Below are positions 45,091-54,835 of a DNA stretch of 64,000 nucleotides, one piece after another. Below the pieces are notes generated by a model. The model did no database searches and was not told the origin of the DNA. It saw only the letters and a list, made by a program, of their open reading frames with translations. The DNA comes from Strongyloides papillosus (lineage: Eukaryota > Nematoda > Chromadorea > Rhabditida > Strongyloididae), in contig SRSI01000048.1 of assembly GCA_005656395.1 (NCBI GenBank), positions 1,798,001 to 1,862,000 on the forward strand, in the 5' to 3' direction. The position numbers were made by a program, and so were the translations under genes. Positions within the stretch are counted from its first letter, which is position 1. Each line of letters starts with the position of its first letter.

Positions 45091-47769
45091 ATGGAAATGT
45101 CTGAATTTCAAGAAAGCATGGAAGCTATGCGTGAAACAATAATGGCATTATCTCCTGATGAAAGAGAAAGATTCAGAAGAGAACTGTCTAGCGAAGAAGC
45201 GGTTGAATTTTATGACATAATTGTTAATGAACTTCATGATAATGAAGAGAATGGTGGTGGTGACTTGAAAGAAAAATTTACCGCCTTAATGAATATGAGA
45301 GGGAAATTAAATATATCTCATTTAATCGAGCAGACTAAGGTAATTGAAGGTGATCAAGAATTTATGAATGATTTTCTCGCCATCGTTGGAGGAGGATCTA
45401 CATCTAAAGAAACGAGAGAGCAGTTGAAAAAAGAAATTGGAAAACCTAACATCAACCCCCCAGCATTAGCTCCTGAATTTAAAAAATGGATAAAAAGAAG
45501 TAAAGCTGTAAATGCACGTGAAGAAAAACTATCTGACTTGACATCGTTTATGTTGATGGCGGGCATACTATTATCAAAGAATGAACGTAAAAGTCATGAA
45601 GAATTAGCAAAGATATTAGCCCATGCCACAAGATTGGTAATTGACCTGAGAAGAAAAAATCTTTTTGAATTTTTTAATATCCCAACTGAAAGGGAAGAAG
45701 TTGTAACTTGGTCTGATGAAATTTTATCTCAGAATGAAAAAGATAGAATAAAAGAGGTCAGAAAAGAAAATGGTTTAAAGATGATTAGATATAATGCAGC
45801 AAAATATGCTAATTCAAGAATATACCCACCATATAATCAAAGGTACGTTTTCTGGAAAAGTATTACAGATGATGAGTATGTACTAAAAATAATTAGAGAG
45901 GGTTATCGTATCCCCATTAGTGAATTTCCTCACCCATGTAGATGTGCTACATATGAAAAGTATTTTAGTGATAGTGATAATGAATTTATCACAAAAGAAG
46001 TCCAGCGCATGCAAGATGAAAAAATTATTTCCCCTCTAAGTGACATTGAATTAGAAAATTGTAGATATCATTTAAATCCGATATTCGTTCATCACGGTAC
46101 GAAAAAAGATAGAATAATAGTTGACTGTAGAAATTTAAATAGTGTCGTTAAGGTTGAGAAATTTACTTATGAATCTATCGAATTTGTAAGCTCCTTATTA
46201 TATTCAAAAAGATTATTTATGACAAGCATTGATCTGTCCAGTGCATACCATGCTATTTATATTCACAAAGATAGCCAGTACTTATTATGTTTCAAATTTA
46301 AAGGTCGTGTCTATAAGTTCCATAGACTTGTATTTGGTTTGTCTACAGCCCCATATATATTTCAACGCATACTGAAAGTCCCATTGAATAAATTTAGAGA
46401 AAGGTCGTCAATTCTCTTATCATCTTACTTAGATGACATAATATTAATAGCAGAGGAGCGTAGTAATCTTCATGAAGAAACCAAGGCATTATGTCAATTA
46501 TTGAATAAATGTGGATTCAGTATTAATTACATAAAATCTGTACTAGAACCTAGTAGAGAACTAGAACACCTTGGATATATAATAAATTTGAATAATAACT
46601 GTATTGTAGTTAATAATAAACGAATATCTAAAATATTGAATTTAATTGATGATATAATTAATAGAAAAAGAATATCTTACCGTAAATTAGCGTGCCTACT
46701 TGGAACTGCGATATCTATGAAATTTGTTTATGATAGCATAATGTTATATATTACTCCACTGTATGGAGTCTTAACATATGGGCTGATAGAGTTGAAAAAA
46801 TCCTATGATAGCATGGTATCAATAACTAAAAAAGAGATAGATGCGTTGAAAGATTTAAAAACCTACGTGGTAAAAAACAGGGGAGTCCCTGTAATTCATG
46901 ATATAAAAGAAAAATTCGTGAACGTACTCACGGACGCCAGTAATGAGTCAATGGGCATATATATTAGAGAATTTGATGTAAAAATTTCCCGTAAATTTGG
47001 TAAAATTGAGAGAGATTGGCACATAAATATAAAAGAGCTACATGCCATAAAAATATCCATGGATATTCTCCTGGAGGAACTACGTATAAGAAAGATTGAA
47101 TTACATGAGGTTAATATAGTATCACACTGTGACAATATGACTGCGCGTAGTTGGGTATTAAAGAAAAAAGGTGATTCTGAACTTGTTCACGATATAGTAC
47201 ATAAGATAGTTACATGTACCTCTGCGTTCCATAAATTCACGATCTTGTATATTCCAGGAGACCACAATTTAGTAGCGGATCTTTTGAGCAGGGATATGGA
47301 GTTAACATATCACCATATAGATCTCCAATGGAATTTAATGGAGCAGAATTTAATGAACGTAAACGTAGAAACTCCAAAGGATGGCCTTCTCATCCAAAAA
47401 ATAAAAAAGTTGCTAAAAAATGATGATGTGGAAATTGTCGCTAGAAATAGTCCAATTTATAACAACATTGAATATTTAAATTATTTCATTAATTGTATGC
47501 ATGGTAATGATAATAAAATTTATGTTTACTTCCCTCCTGTAAAATATATAAGTAGCCTATTAAAAACAACATACCTGTGTGGTAAAAAACCAGTATTAAT
47601 TGCTCCATGTATTTTAGAGACACCGTGGAAGGTGAGACAAATATACAAGGGGTACTTCACAATGAAAATAATAAATGTACTGAAGAAAAAAGAGATGCAA
47701 GAGATGAGGACATCGTCACCCATAAGGAGGTGGATGTTGGTGGAGTTAATACCAAAAAATATAGCATAA
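45091..47769 (+). CDS. DIRS gag-reverse transcriptase-RNase H polyprotein
   Basis: One open frame of 892 residues. Residues 1-260 are helical and Glu/Lys-rich, with SHEELAKILAHATRLVIDLR resembling DIRS gag. Reverse transcriptase spans about 300-520: DRIIVDCRNLN, FMTSIDLSSAYHAIYIHK (first catalytic Asp), RLVFGLSTAPYIFQRIL and the active-site YLDD at 446-449. RNase H spans about 608-735: VLTDASNESMG, IKELHAIK, SHCDNMTARSW and HNLVADLLSR, giving the D-E-D-D set. The C-terminal part has VYFPPVKYISSLL and KPVLIAPCILETPW, a segment usually found after RNase H in these elements. I see no clear DNA-methyltransferase domain, which many DIRS elements carry. The gag and pol parts are fused, whereas many relatives have a separate gag. 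The frame is intact. Confidence 0.92.
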   Translation: MEMSEFQESMEAMRETIMALSPDERERFRRELSSEEAVEFYDIIVNELHDNEENGGGDLKEKFTALMNMRGKLNISHLIEQTKVIEGDQEFMNDFLAIVGGGSTSKETREQLKKEIGKPNINPPALAPEFKKWIKRSKAVNAREEKLSDLTSFMLMAGILLSKNERKSHEELAKILAHATRLVIDLRRKNLFEFFNIPTEREEVVTWSDEILSQNEKDRIKEVRKENGLKMIRYNAAKYANSRIYPPYNQRYVFWKSITDDEYVLKIIREGYRIPISEFPHPCRCATYEKYFSDSDNEFITKEVQRMQDEKIISPLSDIELENCRYHLNPIFVHHGTKKDRIIVDCRNLNSVVKVEKFTYESIEFVSSLLYSKRLFMTSIDLSSAYHAIYIHKDSQYLLCFKFKGRVYKFHRLVFGLSTAPYIFQRILKVPLNKFRERSSILLSSYLDDIILIAEERSNLHEETKALCQLLNKCGFSINYIKSVLEPSRELEHLGYIINLNNNCIVVNNKRISKILNLIDDIINRKRISYRKLACLLGTAISMKFVYDSIMLYITPLYGVLTYGLIELKKSYDSMVSITKKEIDALKDLKTYVVKNRGVPVIHDIKEKFVNVLTDASNESMGIYIREFDVKISRKFGKIERDWHINIKELHAIKISMDILLEELRIRKIELHEVNIVSHCDNMTARSWVLKKKGDSELVHDIVHKIVTCTSAFHKFTILYIPGDHNLVADLLSRDMELTYHHIDLQWNLMEQNLMNVNVETPKDGLLIQKIKKLLKNDDVEIVARNSPIYNNIEYLNYFINCMHGNDNKIYVYFPPVKYISSLLKTTYLCGKKPVLIAPCILETPWKVRQIYKGYFTMKIINVLKKKEMQEMRTSSPIRRWMLVELIPKNIA

Positions 47770-48695
47770 AATTATCACTTGACAATATAAATGAGAGTTT
47801 AAACAATTTGGGCATTAGTAAACAGGCCATTGATTGGTTTTGGCGAGGGTATAGAAAAAATTCAGTAAAATGCATTGAAACAATTTTGAACCACTGGGAG
47901 AGCTTCACAAACCAGTTGGAGTATTTTGAGTTTAAAGACGTGTGCGAGTTTATAATATATCTAAATGAAAAAGTTGGACCGTCATCTGTAAAAACTTACA
48001 TTAATTATTTCATGGTAATACTGTCGCTAAATGATGTAACATTGAGTAAAAAAGAACGAGAAGTCATAAAAAAGATAATAAAAGGCATATCCGATGATAC
48101 AATTATTGTAGGTGAATACAGAACCACATAGTCAGTAGAAGATGCCATAGAAAAACTTAAAACTGTTCTTGTGAGTGAGGCTGACCATAGTTCCCATATC
48201 GCCAGAAAACTGGCATTTCTTATCCTCCTAAAGCATCCATTTAGAATGCACGAACTCCATAGCATCATCAGAGAGAATATTAGAATTGATGGTAACACTA
48301 TATTTATAACTCTACCAACAGTAACCAAAACAATGAATCCAGGGACAACCATAAAGATAGTTGACTTCGATGAAGATGAATTAAGAATAAGTAAACATTA
48401 TAATTTATATTGTGCTAAGATATGTCCAAAAAAGGTGATAAAGAAAGGCCGTATTGTCACACCTTTATGGATAAAAGATGATGGTGAAGAAGTACACTTG
48501 TTGACATTGCAGAACTGGGTGAGAAAGATATTGACGATGATTGGGATTGATGAAAATCCTCATTCAGTAAGATCAGCAGTAGTTTCCGGTGAAAGGGAAA
48601 AAAGAACACCCATTGAAAAAATTTTAGAGCTCGGTAGATGGAGAAATGGAGACACTCTTAAAACATATTATTCGAAACCAATTGTTAATATGTAA
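47607..48695 (+). pseudogene. DIRS tyrosine recombinase with one in-frame TAG
   Basis: The frame begins at ATG 47607, overlaps the end of the polyprotein in another frame by 163 bases, and runs to TAA at 48693-48695. A single TAG at 48129-48131 (codon 175) interrupts it. The N-terminal part (GISKQAIDWFWRGY through VKTYINYFMVILSLN) resembles the recombinase core-binding domain. The catalytic part has the first Arg in PFRMHEL (about 213), a Lys region near TVTKT, the H-x-x-R pair in NPHSVRS (319-322), and GRWRNGDTLKTYY with the nucleophile Tyr (354 or 355). The enzyme integrates the circular DNA copy. The stop is either an inactivating mutation or read through. All other catalytic residues are kept. 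Confidence 0.85.
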
Positions 48696-49081
48696 GAGAC
48701 TCTAATGTCATCGTAAAAAGAAGGAATTAAATATATTAGGTTACATGTTGCATATTAGATAGTTAAGTATTATTTTATGTTATATGTTGTATATTAGATG
48801 TATAAGATTCATTATATGTTATATATTGTAAAATCATGCATTTATTATATTCATATGTATAGTTAATGGTAAAATAATCAAGCTTATATTTATGCATAAC
48901 AATAGTTATTTAACAATTGTATAATACATTGATGATATTAACATGAAGTCTATAATGATACTTTAACCTTATAATAACATATATTAAAGAGGTCATCATC
49001 AACTATTAGTTGGTTAATGATAAGGAACCCTATACCAAATATAACAATCGTAGTGCCAATTTTTTGACACTTCCGTCTTAT

Positions 49082-49208
49082 TAGCAAGATAACTGGAAAG
49101 TAAACTAGTTTGAAAACGTAGTATTATTGGTAATAATCCCAGCTTGCCGAAGACAAGCGTAGGGATTATTGAAATAATACTAGTTGAGAAACTAGTTTAC
49201 TTTCCAGT
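49082..49208. repeat. DIRS internal complementary region
   Basis: The first ~46 bases are the reverse complement of 44920-44965. The next 80 bases (49129-49208) are the reverse complement of 49344-49423 with one mismatch. It is proposed as the template that lets DIRS elements rebuild their termini on a circular intermediate. The right half can fold with the right end of the element into a long hairpin. Confidence 0.92.
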
Positions 49209-49265
49209 AACCCACCACCCACCCTAGCCTGATGAAGCCAAAAAATTGGCAATGTTTCCACGAGG

Positions 49266-49363
49266 AATGGCGGATCAGGTAAAAAAGTGTGTATTTATAC
49301 GTACAATATCGGTACGAGACAATGGGAACCTTATAGCAAGATAACTGGAAAGTAAACTAGTTT
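49266..49363 (-). repeat. DIRS right inverted terminal repeat
   Basis: Exact reverse complement of 44936-45033. It is followed by a 60-base extension (to 49423) that is complemented in the internal region. Confidence 0.95.
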
Positions 49364-49423
49364 CTTAACTAGTATTATTTCAATAATCCCTACGCTTGTC
49401 TTCGGCAAGCTGGGATTATTACC

Positions 49424-49972
49424 AAAAATTTAAAAAATTGAAATGTTGGCATTTAAATTAGTATAACTTTTTCCATTTATTAAGCTATAAATTTCGGCAG
49501 ACCATCATTTTTTAAGTAAGACTTAGATCTATCGTTATGCAGCGGTACTTAATCTACTAAGTTAAAAAGAAAGCGATATGTAAATTCTATATTTTTATCA
49601 CATCTTCTATTTGGAAATAACAAGATGAAAGGCTTTAAAAATAAAAATAATATAATATGGATAATACAATTTATTTAAAAAAAATTATAAGTATGAATTT
49701 TTTATTTGAACGTGTCATTATATCTCTCTTCCGCATTTTTTGCTGCTCTCAGGAAAGGTCTTTCTTTTTTTATTTTCAAATAAGGTGATGTATTGTGTAA
49801 AGGATGATTGGTAGCTATATATTATAGAAATAAACAATCATAACTCCAAAAATAATATGTGAATAATGAAATTTTTACAAATATATGATGTAAACTTAGC
49901 TATCTGCAGCAAGTAAAATAATAGAATCAATCATGTCTTTTATGTTTACGTTTCTTAAACTCGTTGTTCAGA
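49424..49972. other. Spacer, nothing recognised
   Basis: AT-rich DNA between the DIRS element and the repeat-rich zone. No gene. Confidence 0.45.
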
Positions 49973-50077
49973 GTGTAGCTACTGGGTCTTAGTTTATATT
50001 ATGAATAAAAACATATGTGTATATAGGAATACATTTACTATACTACTTTAACTATTGACATTACAATTAGGAAAAAG
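49973..50077. repeat. ~100-bp direct repeat, copy 1
   Basis: It begins TGTAGCTACTGGGTCTTAG and contains TATAGGAATACATTTACTAT. It aligns with 51559-51659. The two copies bracket about 1.5 kb that includes the inverted-repeat element. They could be remnants of short LTRs or of an older duplication. Identity is roughly 80% by eye. Confidence 0.6.
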
Positions 50078-50553
50078 TGATTAAAATATAATGACAACTA
50101 AAATTAAAATAAAATATATTTATAAAGTTGTTAAGTTTGTTCTTCCTAGTAAGAAATGATTTCCTTATTTTCTTTTCTGATATAACTTCCCCCCGCTTGA
50201 CTCAAATCAAGAAGTCCTCTTATTGATAAGCACTTCTTCAATATTCCATTATCTCACATATTTTCAATTTTGTACTATTTAAATTTTATCCTTAAAGTTT
50301 CACGATCATTTCTTTGTATTTTGTCAATAATATTCGTTTGATCTCGGATTATTGTTATTTTCTTGTGAAATATATTCTTTCAACTCTCTTGCTTTTATTT
50401 TTTGTTTCTTATTTCGTCAAGCGTAATAATTAAAGAATCTCCACTTATCGTTTTGCAAATAGTGTTTTTGATAAACTCAGTTGTTTTGAATTATATTTAA
50501 TTGTCCTTTACTACTCTAAGATATCAAATGATAGAATTTGAGTTACCAATATT
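50078..50553. other. Repeat-internal sequence, nothing recognised
   Basis: Higher complexity than ordinary spacer (for example CCCCGCTTGACTCAAATCAA) but with no coding frame. It is probably the interior of a decayed retroelement. Confidence 0.4.
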
Positions 50554-51049
50554 GGTACTTTGTGGTTATATCCCCCCCCAAATAAAACATATAAAAACGA
50601 ACTAATATCAAATAAATTATTGCATATAAGTTAATATACAAATTATTACTGATAAACTGTTACTAAAAAAGTGATTTTTTAATAAAAAATTATTAGTGAT
50701 AAAATCTCTGGGAAAGTTTAAAGTCTTTGGGTCTTTGAGTAATAGGAGTTCCTCAATATTAATAAAAATACTAAAAAAAGGATAAATGAGGGTACTGTTA
50801 TCATTTATAATATAAAGAAGAGGTATTAAAAAGTAAGTGAATCATAAATGGTAATAAAAATTTCAAAAATGAAAAATTTCAAAATTTAATTTTTTAAAAA
50901 ATTTTTTTAAATTTTAAAAATTAATTATTATAATGAAAAATATTTTTAAATAGCCTTATTTTATATTAATCATTTATAAATAATCAAAAACTATTATAAA
51001 TAGGCATTAAAGTCAATACCTTCTAGGGGGGATATAACCACAAAGTACC
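50554..51049. mobile_element. ~0.5-kb inverted-repeat (MITE-like) element
   Basis: The termini are a perfect 24-base inverted repeat: GGTACTTTGTGGTTATATCC followed by CCCC at the left, and its reverse complement at 51026-51049. The 450-base interior is almost pure A/T with no coding frame. This is the form of a non-autonomous DNA transposon. Flanks show weak further complementarity (CAATATT and CAATTTAC), and I could not identify a clear target-site duplication, so the superfamily is unknown. Confidence 0.7.
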
Positions 51050-51558
51050 GTAAATTGTTTCAATACCTAGATAGCTATTGAGACCCCAAGATTAATTATT
51101 TCCAGTTTATCATGATAATAGTTTTTATTTTTTTAATCTCAGGCGCTTGCTTGAAAACCTCAACTTATTTTTCGGATTACCTTACAGTTACCATTTTGAA
51201 GTGAATTTTCTCTTACTACTAGTGACGTTTTCGCAGTTGTAGCTTATCCTATTCGCTGAGTTTCATCAAGTACTCACCGTTAAAACCCTACTAGACTACT
51301 AAAAGATTTATGCACATTTTATCACCTTCCAGTGATTTGGACTTTGTCCTGTCGAAATTTATTTTCATGTATTTTCCCACGGTAGAAACCTTCTCAGTAT
51401 CAAATCTATACATATGCTTATATATGTATGTGTTTCCACAGTGGGTTTAAAGGATTTTATACTTGCGGTTTCAGATCACATATTGTAGTTCACTTATCAT
51501 TGATAATCAAAGTGTATTCCCATATATGCTCTCGGTGGAACCTCGTGAATTTCGGTGT

Positions 51559-51659
51559 AGCTAGCGGGTATTAGGTTATATTATAAACACAAATATGTTT
51601 ATAGGAATACATTTATTATACTACCTTCTCTTATGGACATACAATTAGAAAAAGTTGTT
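51559..51659. repeat. ~100-bp direct repeat, copy 2
   Basis: It begins TGTAGCTAGCGGGTATTAG and contains TATAGGAATACATTTATTAT. It is the partner of 49973-50077. It ends directly at the LTR-like sequence starting TGTGTAGCGG at 51659. Confidence 0.6.
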
Positions 51660-51870
51660 GTGTAGCGGTTTTATTATTGTTCCTATATAAAAAGATAGGA
51701 ATATGTATATCACTCTTTTATTACCAATATGAGAGAGATATAAAGATACAAAAAGAAGAAGAAGTGAAAGTAGTGAATAAAAAAGATAAAATATATATTT
51801 ATATATTACAAAAAAATGTTGGGTGTGATCTTCTAAAGGGCGGGTCTCACTACGTTTCCCTTCCGTCTTT
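51659..51870 (-). mobile_element. Solo LTR-like fragment, copy 1
   Basis: Starts TGTGTAGCGG and contains ATATAAAAAGATAGGAATA, CACTCTTTTATTACCAAT and an AAG/GAA-rich stretch. The same order of landmarks is seen at 53758 and 55487. On the minus strand it reads as an LTR with a polyadenylation-type signal (TAATAAAAGAG) and a CTACACA end. The distal boundary is approximate. Confidence 0.5.
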
Positions 51871-52376
51871 GTAACTGTCCTCAGCTATATGTTGTTGTTG
51901 TGGAATTTGATCTTTGAATTATCTTTCTTTTGCATTTGAGGGACTTTTGTATCTTTCTTCATAAAAAAGTTCTTTTTTTTCGGAAAATTCTTTTTCTTTC
52001 TTTTCTTTTATTACATGAGGTCATTGCAAATTTTCTTTTATCAACGTCCACTTGGACCTTAACCTTCTGGAACTTTCTTTAGATGTATATAAAGAGGATG
52101 TTTTCGTTAGAATTTTATTCCCCTATTGTCTCCTGTTTTTCTTTCTCTAATTCAATTTCGTAATACATTTTCACTATATTAATTATTCTGTTGTCATTAC
52201 GGGCTATATCTGAGTTGCAAGACGAGGTTAAAAGCTTAACTTTTTATGCTCTTACAAGATTGTTTGTGGATTCATCGGTAAGTTCTAAATTAAAATTGAT
52301 TTTATCATTTTGAAATTCATTTCAGCCATCACTCTTCATTTGATTCATGTCGTTATGAGAAGTGAAGCTAGAAATG
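51871..52376. other. Repeat-zone spacer, nothing recognised
   Basis: T-rich sequence without a coding frame, downstream (minus strand) of the decayed 52377-52931 gene. Confidence 0.4.
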
Positions 52377-52931
52377 TCAGAAATGCTGGTCGCCGTATGC
52401 TAATGCTGGAAGTAAGTCCATCTCACTTAGAAGAATTATAAACCCTCCATCTGTCATTCGTCCTGCTTGATGTTGTTCTTGGAGATTACTGCTCTCGCCA
52501 ATATCAGTCGATCTAGAATTTTTCTTTTTAGCTTTTTCATTAAAGATTACTCCTGTTCCGGTGATGGTGAACAGATCTTTATATTTTGATTGGCTTATGA
52601 AGTTTTTGAAGTTTCTTCCAACCATGTACTCAAATTCTCGTATCGTTATTCTGTGGTGGTGGAGGAATAGAGTCTTTACTTTAATGAATTCATGATCTTT
52701 GTTGTATCCGAACCTCTTGTGTAGGTCATGGATGTATTCTGCAATTTTTCTTTCGTATCCCTCTTGAATTGCTTTTCTCATCTTGGAAATGAGAATTCAA
52801 TGACTATAAATCTTATTTTTGGCTGAAAGAATTGCCTCTTCTGCTTCATCGATTATATCACTAAAATTACGGGCTATTTCGTACAGATAATCTTTGTCGT
52901 TATTATGACTAGCGGGCATTTTATCCTGTAA
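52377..52931 (-). pseudogene. Decayed ORF with one in-frame TGA
   Basis: On the minus strand, after a TTATTACAG acceptor, a frame opens with MPASHNNDKDYLYEIA and IIDEAEEAILSAKNKIYSH. It hits TGA at about 52801, then continues in the same frame (ILISKMRKAIQEGYERK, HDLHKRFGYNKDHEFIKVK, REFEYMVGRNFKNFISQSKY, LFTITGTGVIFNEK) to a stop at 52377. The second part reads like a small winged-helix or similar domain but I cannot name it. It lies downstream of a C2H2 zinc-finger remnant on the same strand, so both may be exons of one gene carried or damaged by transposons. Confidence 0.5.
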
Positions 52932-52967
52932 TAATAAAAATTATGTAATAAATAACGGGTAAAGGTA

Positions 52968-53014
52968 CACTGGCCTTATTGGGTTATTATGTATTTGCCC
53001 TCTTCGAAATATAG
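52968..53014. repeat. ~50-bp direct repeat, copy 1
   Basis: GGTAAAGGTACACTGGCCTT continuing into GGGTTATTATGTATTTGCCC. It is repeated with about 80% identity at 53337-53386. The two copies flank the zinc-finger remnant and overlap predicted splice sites, which suggests an internal tandem duplication. Confidence 0.55.
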
Positions 53015-53099
53015 GTAAATAATTATTAACCAACTAAGGCCGTTGTGTCTTTACCTATGCTTAATCATTTCGCATGCACTAGAGCCTCTGAAATCATGC

Positions 53100-53500
53100 T
53101 CTCTTACTCAACAAAATTTTGGCTCGTTTTAAAGTTTCTTATGGAAATACAACGAGTCTTTCGATTTAAAACTAAAATCACATTCTTCACAAGAAGCTCT
53201 TTTTTCATTGTGAATAAGCTTGTGCTTAGATAAATCATCACTTTGAGAAAATGATTTGAAGCAAATGTCACAAATGTACTTCTTCTCATCATGACTTTTC
53301 TTGTATTTGTTTTTGGGGTGATTCTAGATTTAAAACCTTTGGGTATATCCACACTAGCCTTATTTGGGCTATTATGTATTTACCCCTCCATTTCACCAAT
53401 GATACCGAGATCCTCTTTTGAAAGGGTACTGTCCGGAGAGAGGCCACCATTTTTCTTTTGACTTTTCGCCAATTTCCGTTTTTTATTGTTGACAAAAACT
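53100..53500 (-). pseudogene. C2H2 zinc-finger gene remnant
   Basis: At about 53152-53322 the minus strand encodes NHPKNKYKKSHDEKKYICD, then a complete C2H2 finger: C-x2-C in CDICFKSFSQSDD, and H-x3-H in LSKHKLIH. After the linker NEKRASC comes a second finger that starts (CEECDFSFKSKDSLYFHKKL) and stops. Upstream, at about 53388-53510, another frame has coding character (LAKSQKKNGGLSPDSTLSK, DLGIIGEMEG) and ends at a GTAAAT donor. The pieces do not join cleanly in phase and the second finger is cut by TAA, so the gene is decayed or misjoined. C2H2 proteins usually bind DNA. Confidence 0.6.
53337..53386. repeat. ~50-bp direct repeat, copy 2
   Basis: GGGTATATCCACACTAGCCTT continuing into GGGCTATTATGTATTTACCC; partner of 52968-53014. 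Confidence 0.55.
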
Positions 53501-53757
53501 TGTTGCTGAAAAAACTAGTTTAACCACAAAAATAATGAAATTTACAATTCCGTTCTCACTTGAAGACATTGTTAGTCTAGTTAAATAAATGCTAGTCAAA
53601 AACTGTTGAATATGAAATTAAAGAAATTAGTTGCAAAAATGTTTAATATATATATGATAAAAAATGATGATCGCGAATTTTGTGAATGACATGTTTACAG
53701 CTTTAATTTGGATTCAAAAATAAATGGGCGAGAGTAAAGACGTCGTAAATAACAGCG

Positions 53758-53925
53758 TTGTGCAGCGAAATTGAGTTTTTTTTTATATAAAAAGAAAGGG
53801 AATACATACCACTCTTTATTATCATTAAAAGGAGATATAACAAGAAGAATAATGAAATATATATAATGAATAAAGATAAATCAGTTATTTATATAAAAAA
53901 AATCATAGGAGTGTGTTCTTTTCAG
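53758..53925 (-). mobile_element. LTR-like fragment, copy 2 (probable 3' LTR)
   Basis: Begins TGTGCAGCGAAATTGAG and carries AAAAAGAAAGGGAATACATA, CCACTCTTTATTATCATT and an AAGAAGAATAA stretch, as in the copies at 51659 and 55487. It directly follows (minus strand) the stop codon of the integrase fragment, the expected place for a 3' LTR. Confidence 0.55.
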
Positions 53926-54273
53926 ACTGGGCTATGCCCATAACGATGGTTTATTAATCCCAAGTTTCTTTCTATTATCATTTTCTTTCTACCAAAGATA
54001 ATCTCGTACGGTGCAGAATTTGTAATAGTATGTACTTGATTATTATAGGTGTGGTACAGAATCTTCTCTGTTGAGATTAGTGGAACTAAGTGAATGTTTG
54101 AAAAATTCTTCCAGGTTTCCCTCATTTCCTCTGTTTTCTTCTTGATCTCTTCCTTTTTCCTCCCAGCCTTTCCGGTTCTCAGCTTTTCTTTTTTTTTCAA
54201 TTTTCATTTCCATTCTTTTCACTCTGTCTTTCATTTCTATTTCATCCCTTTCGTGAATTTCAGCGGTTTGCAT
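53922..54273 (-). pseudogene. LTR-retrotransposon integrase, C-terminal fragment
   Basis: Reading the minus strand, the region first encodes a Lys/Glu-rich coiled-coil-like stretch (IEMKDRVKRMEMKIEKKRK). After a frame change it gives WKNFSNIHLVPL, then ILYHTYNNQVHTITNSAPYE and IIFGRKK. The pattern W...YN...H..T...P.E..FGR is the end of the catalytic core of Gypsy-type integrases. The catalytic D-D-E residues lie upstream and are absent. The element is therefore internally deleted or rearranged between gag and this point. Confidence 0.6.
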
Positions 54274-54642
54274 TGCATTTTATAATCACCTTTCATTAGA
54301 TTTTAAAACAGGTTGATATAATTGGAATTTAAATAAAATATAAATTTTTATTTTTTTAAATATAATTATTAATTAATATGTTAATTATTCTGATGTTTTA
54401 CATTATTTAATTATTGTATTTTTAATAATTAGTACATAAAATTTTAAAAGTATTTATCATGTTTATGTCACAGGCATCTTTGCTCTTAATTCGTCCTTGA
54501 AACTAGCAAGATAATTTTCCACTACTTCTGTTCTCTATGTAGTCTTCGGAGGGATTCTTTAGACGTGTTATACAACTATTTTAGGTTAAAGTTTTATTCA
54601 TACGTAATATTAATTAGTGACAATCTTTATATAATGCAGCAT
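54274..54642. other. Retroelement interior, nothing recognised
   Basis: AT-rich sequence between the integrase fragment and the gag end. No coding frame. Confidence 0.4.
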
Positions 54643-54835
54643 ACAGCTTTTCCATCAGTTCTCCTTGACTTGTGTTCGTTCTTTCATGCAGCCAGTAAGC
54701 TCCTCTGCTGTTCGATTAGTTTCTCCCTTCCTTTTATGGTGTTGGTTTGTTTATCTGAAATCTGTTTTGTATATAATCATTTTCCACTATTGTTTATGGA
54801 TTTTGTAAATTTTTTTGTATTTTTTGAAAAGTTTT
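54643..54835. repeat. Repeat shared with 57047-57222 (gag 3' region)
   Basis: Shared words include TTCCATCAGTTCTC, GTTTGTTTATCTGA and CTATTGTTTATGGATTTTGT. On the minus strand this is the end of the gag frame (KKFTKSINNSG) plus following sequence. The partner at 57047-57222 is a second, more decayed copy of the same element. Confidence 0.6.

Larger units (their letters stand above)
44920..49423 (+). mobile_element. DIRS-type tyrosine-recombinase retrotransposon, nearly complete
   Basis: About 4.5 kb. It has perfect 98-bp inverted terminal repeats (44936-45033 and 49266-49363), short unique extensions at each end, and an internal complementary region at 49082-49208. That region joins the reverse complements of the left end and the right end. 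This combination is diagnostic of the DIRS order. DIRS elements replicate through a circular DNA that is integrated by a tyrosine recombinase rather than a DDE integrase, and they make no target-site duplication; none is visible here. Coding order is gag, RT, RNase H, then recombinase. Perfect termini suggest recent activity, but the recombinase has one stop codon. Confidence 0.93.

Noticed and set aside
49129..49208. Bacterial-type terminator or CRISPR-like repeat
   Set aside because: The inverted repeats here are fully explained as the DIRS internal complementary region.
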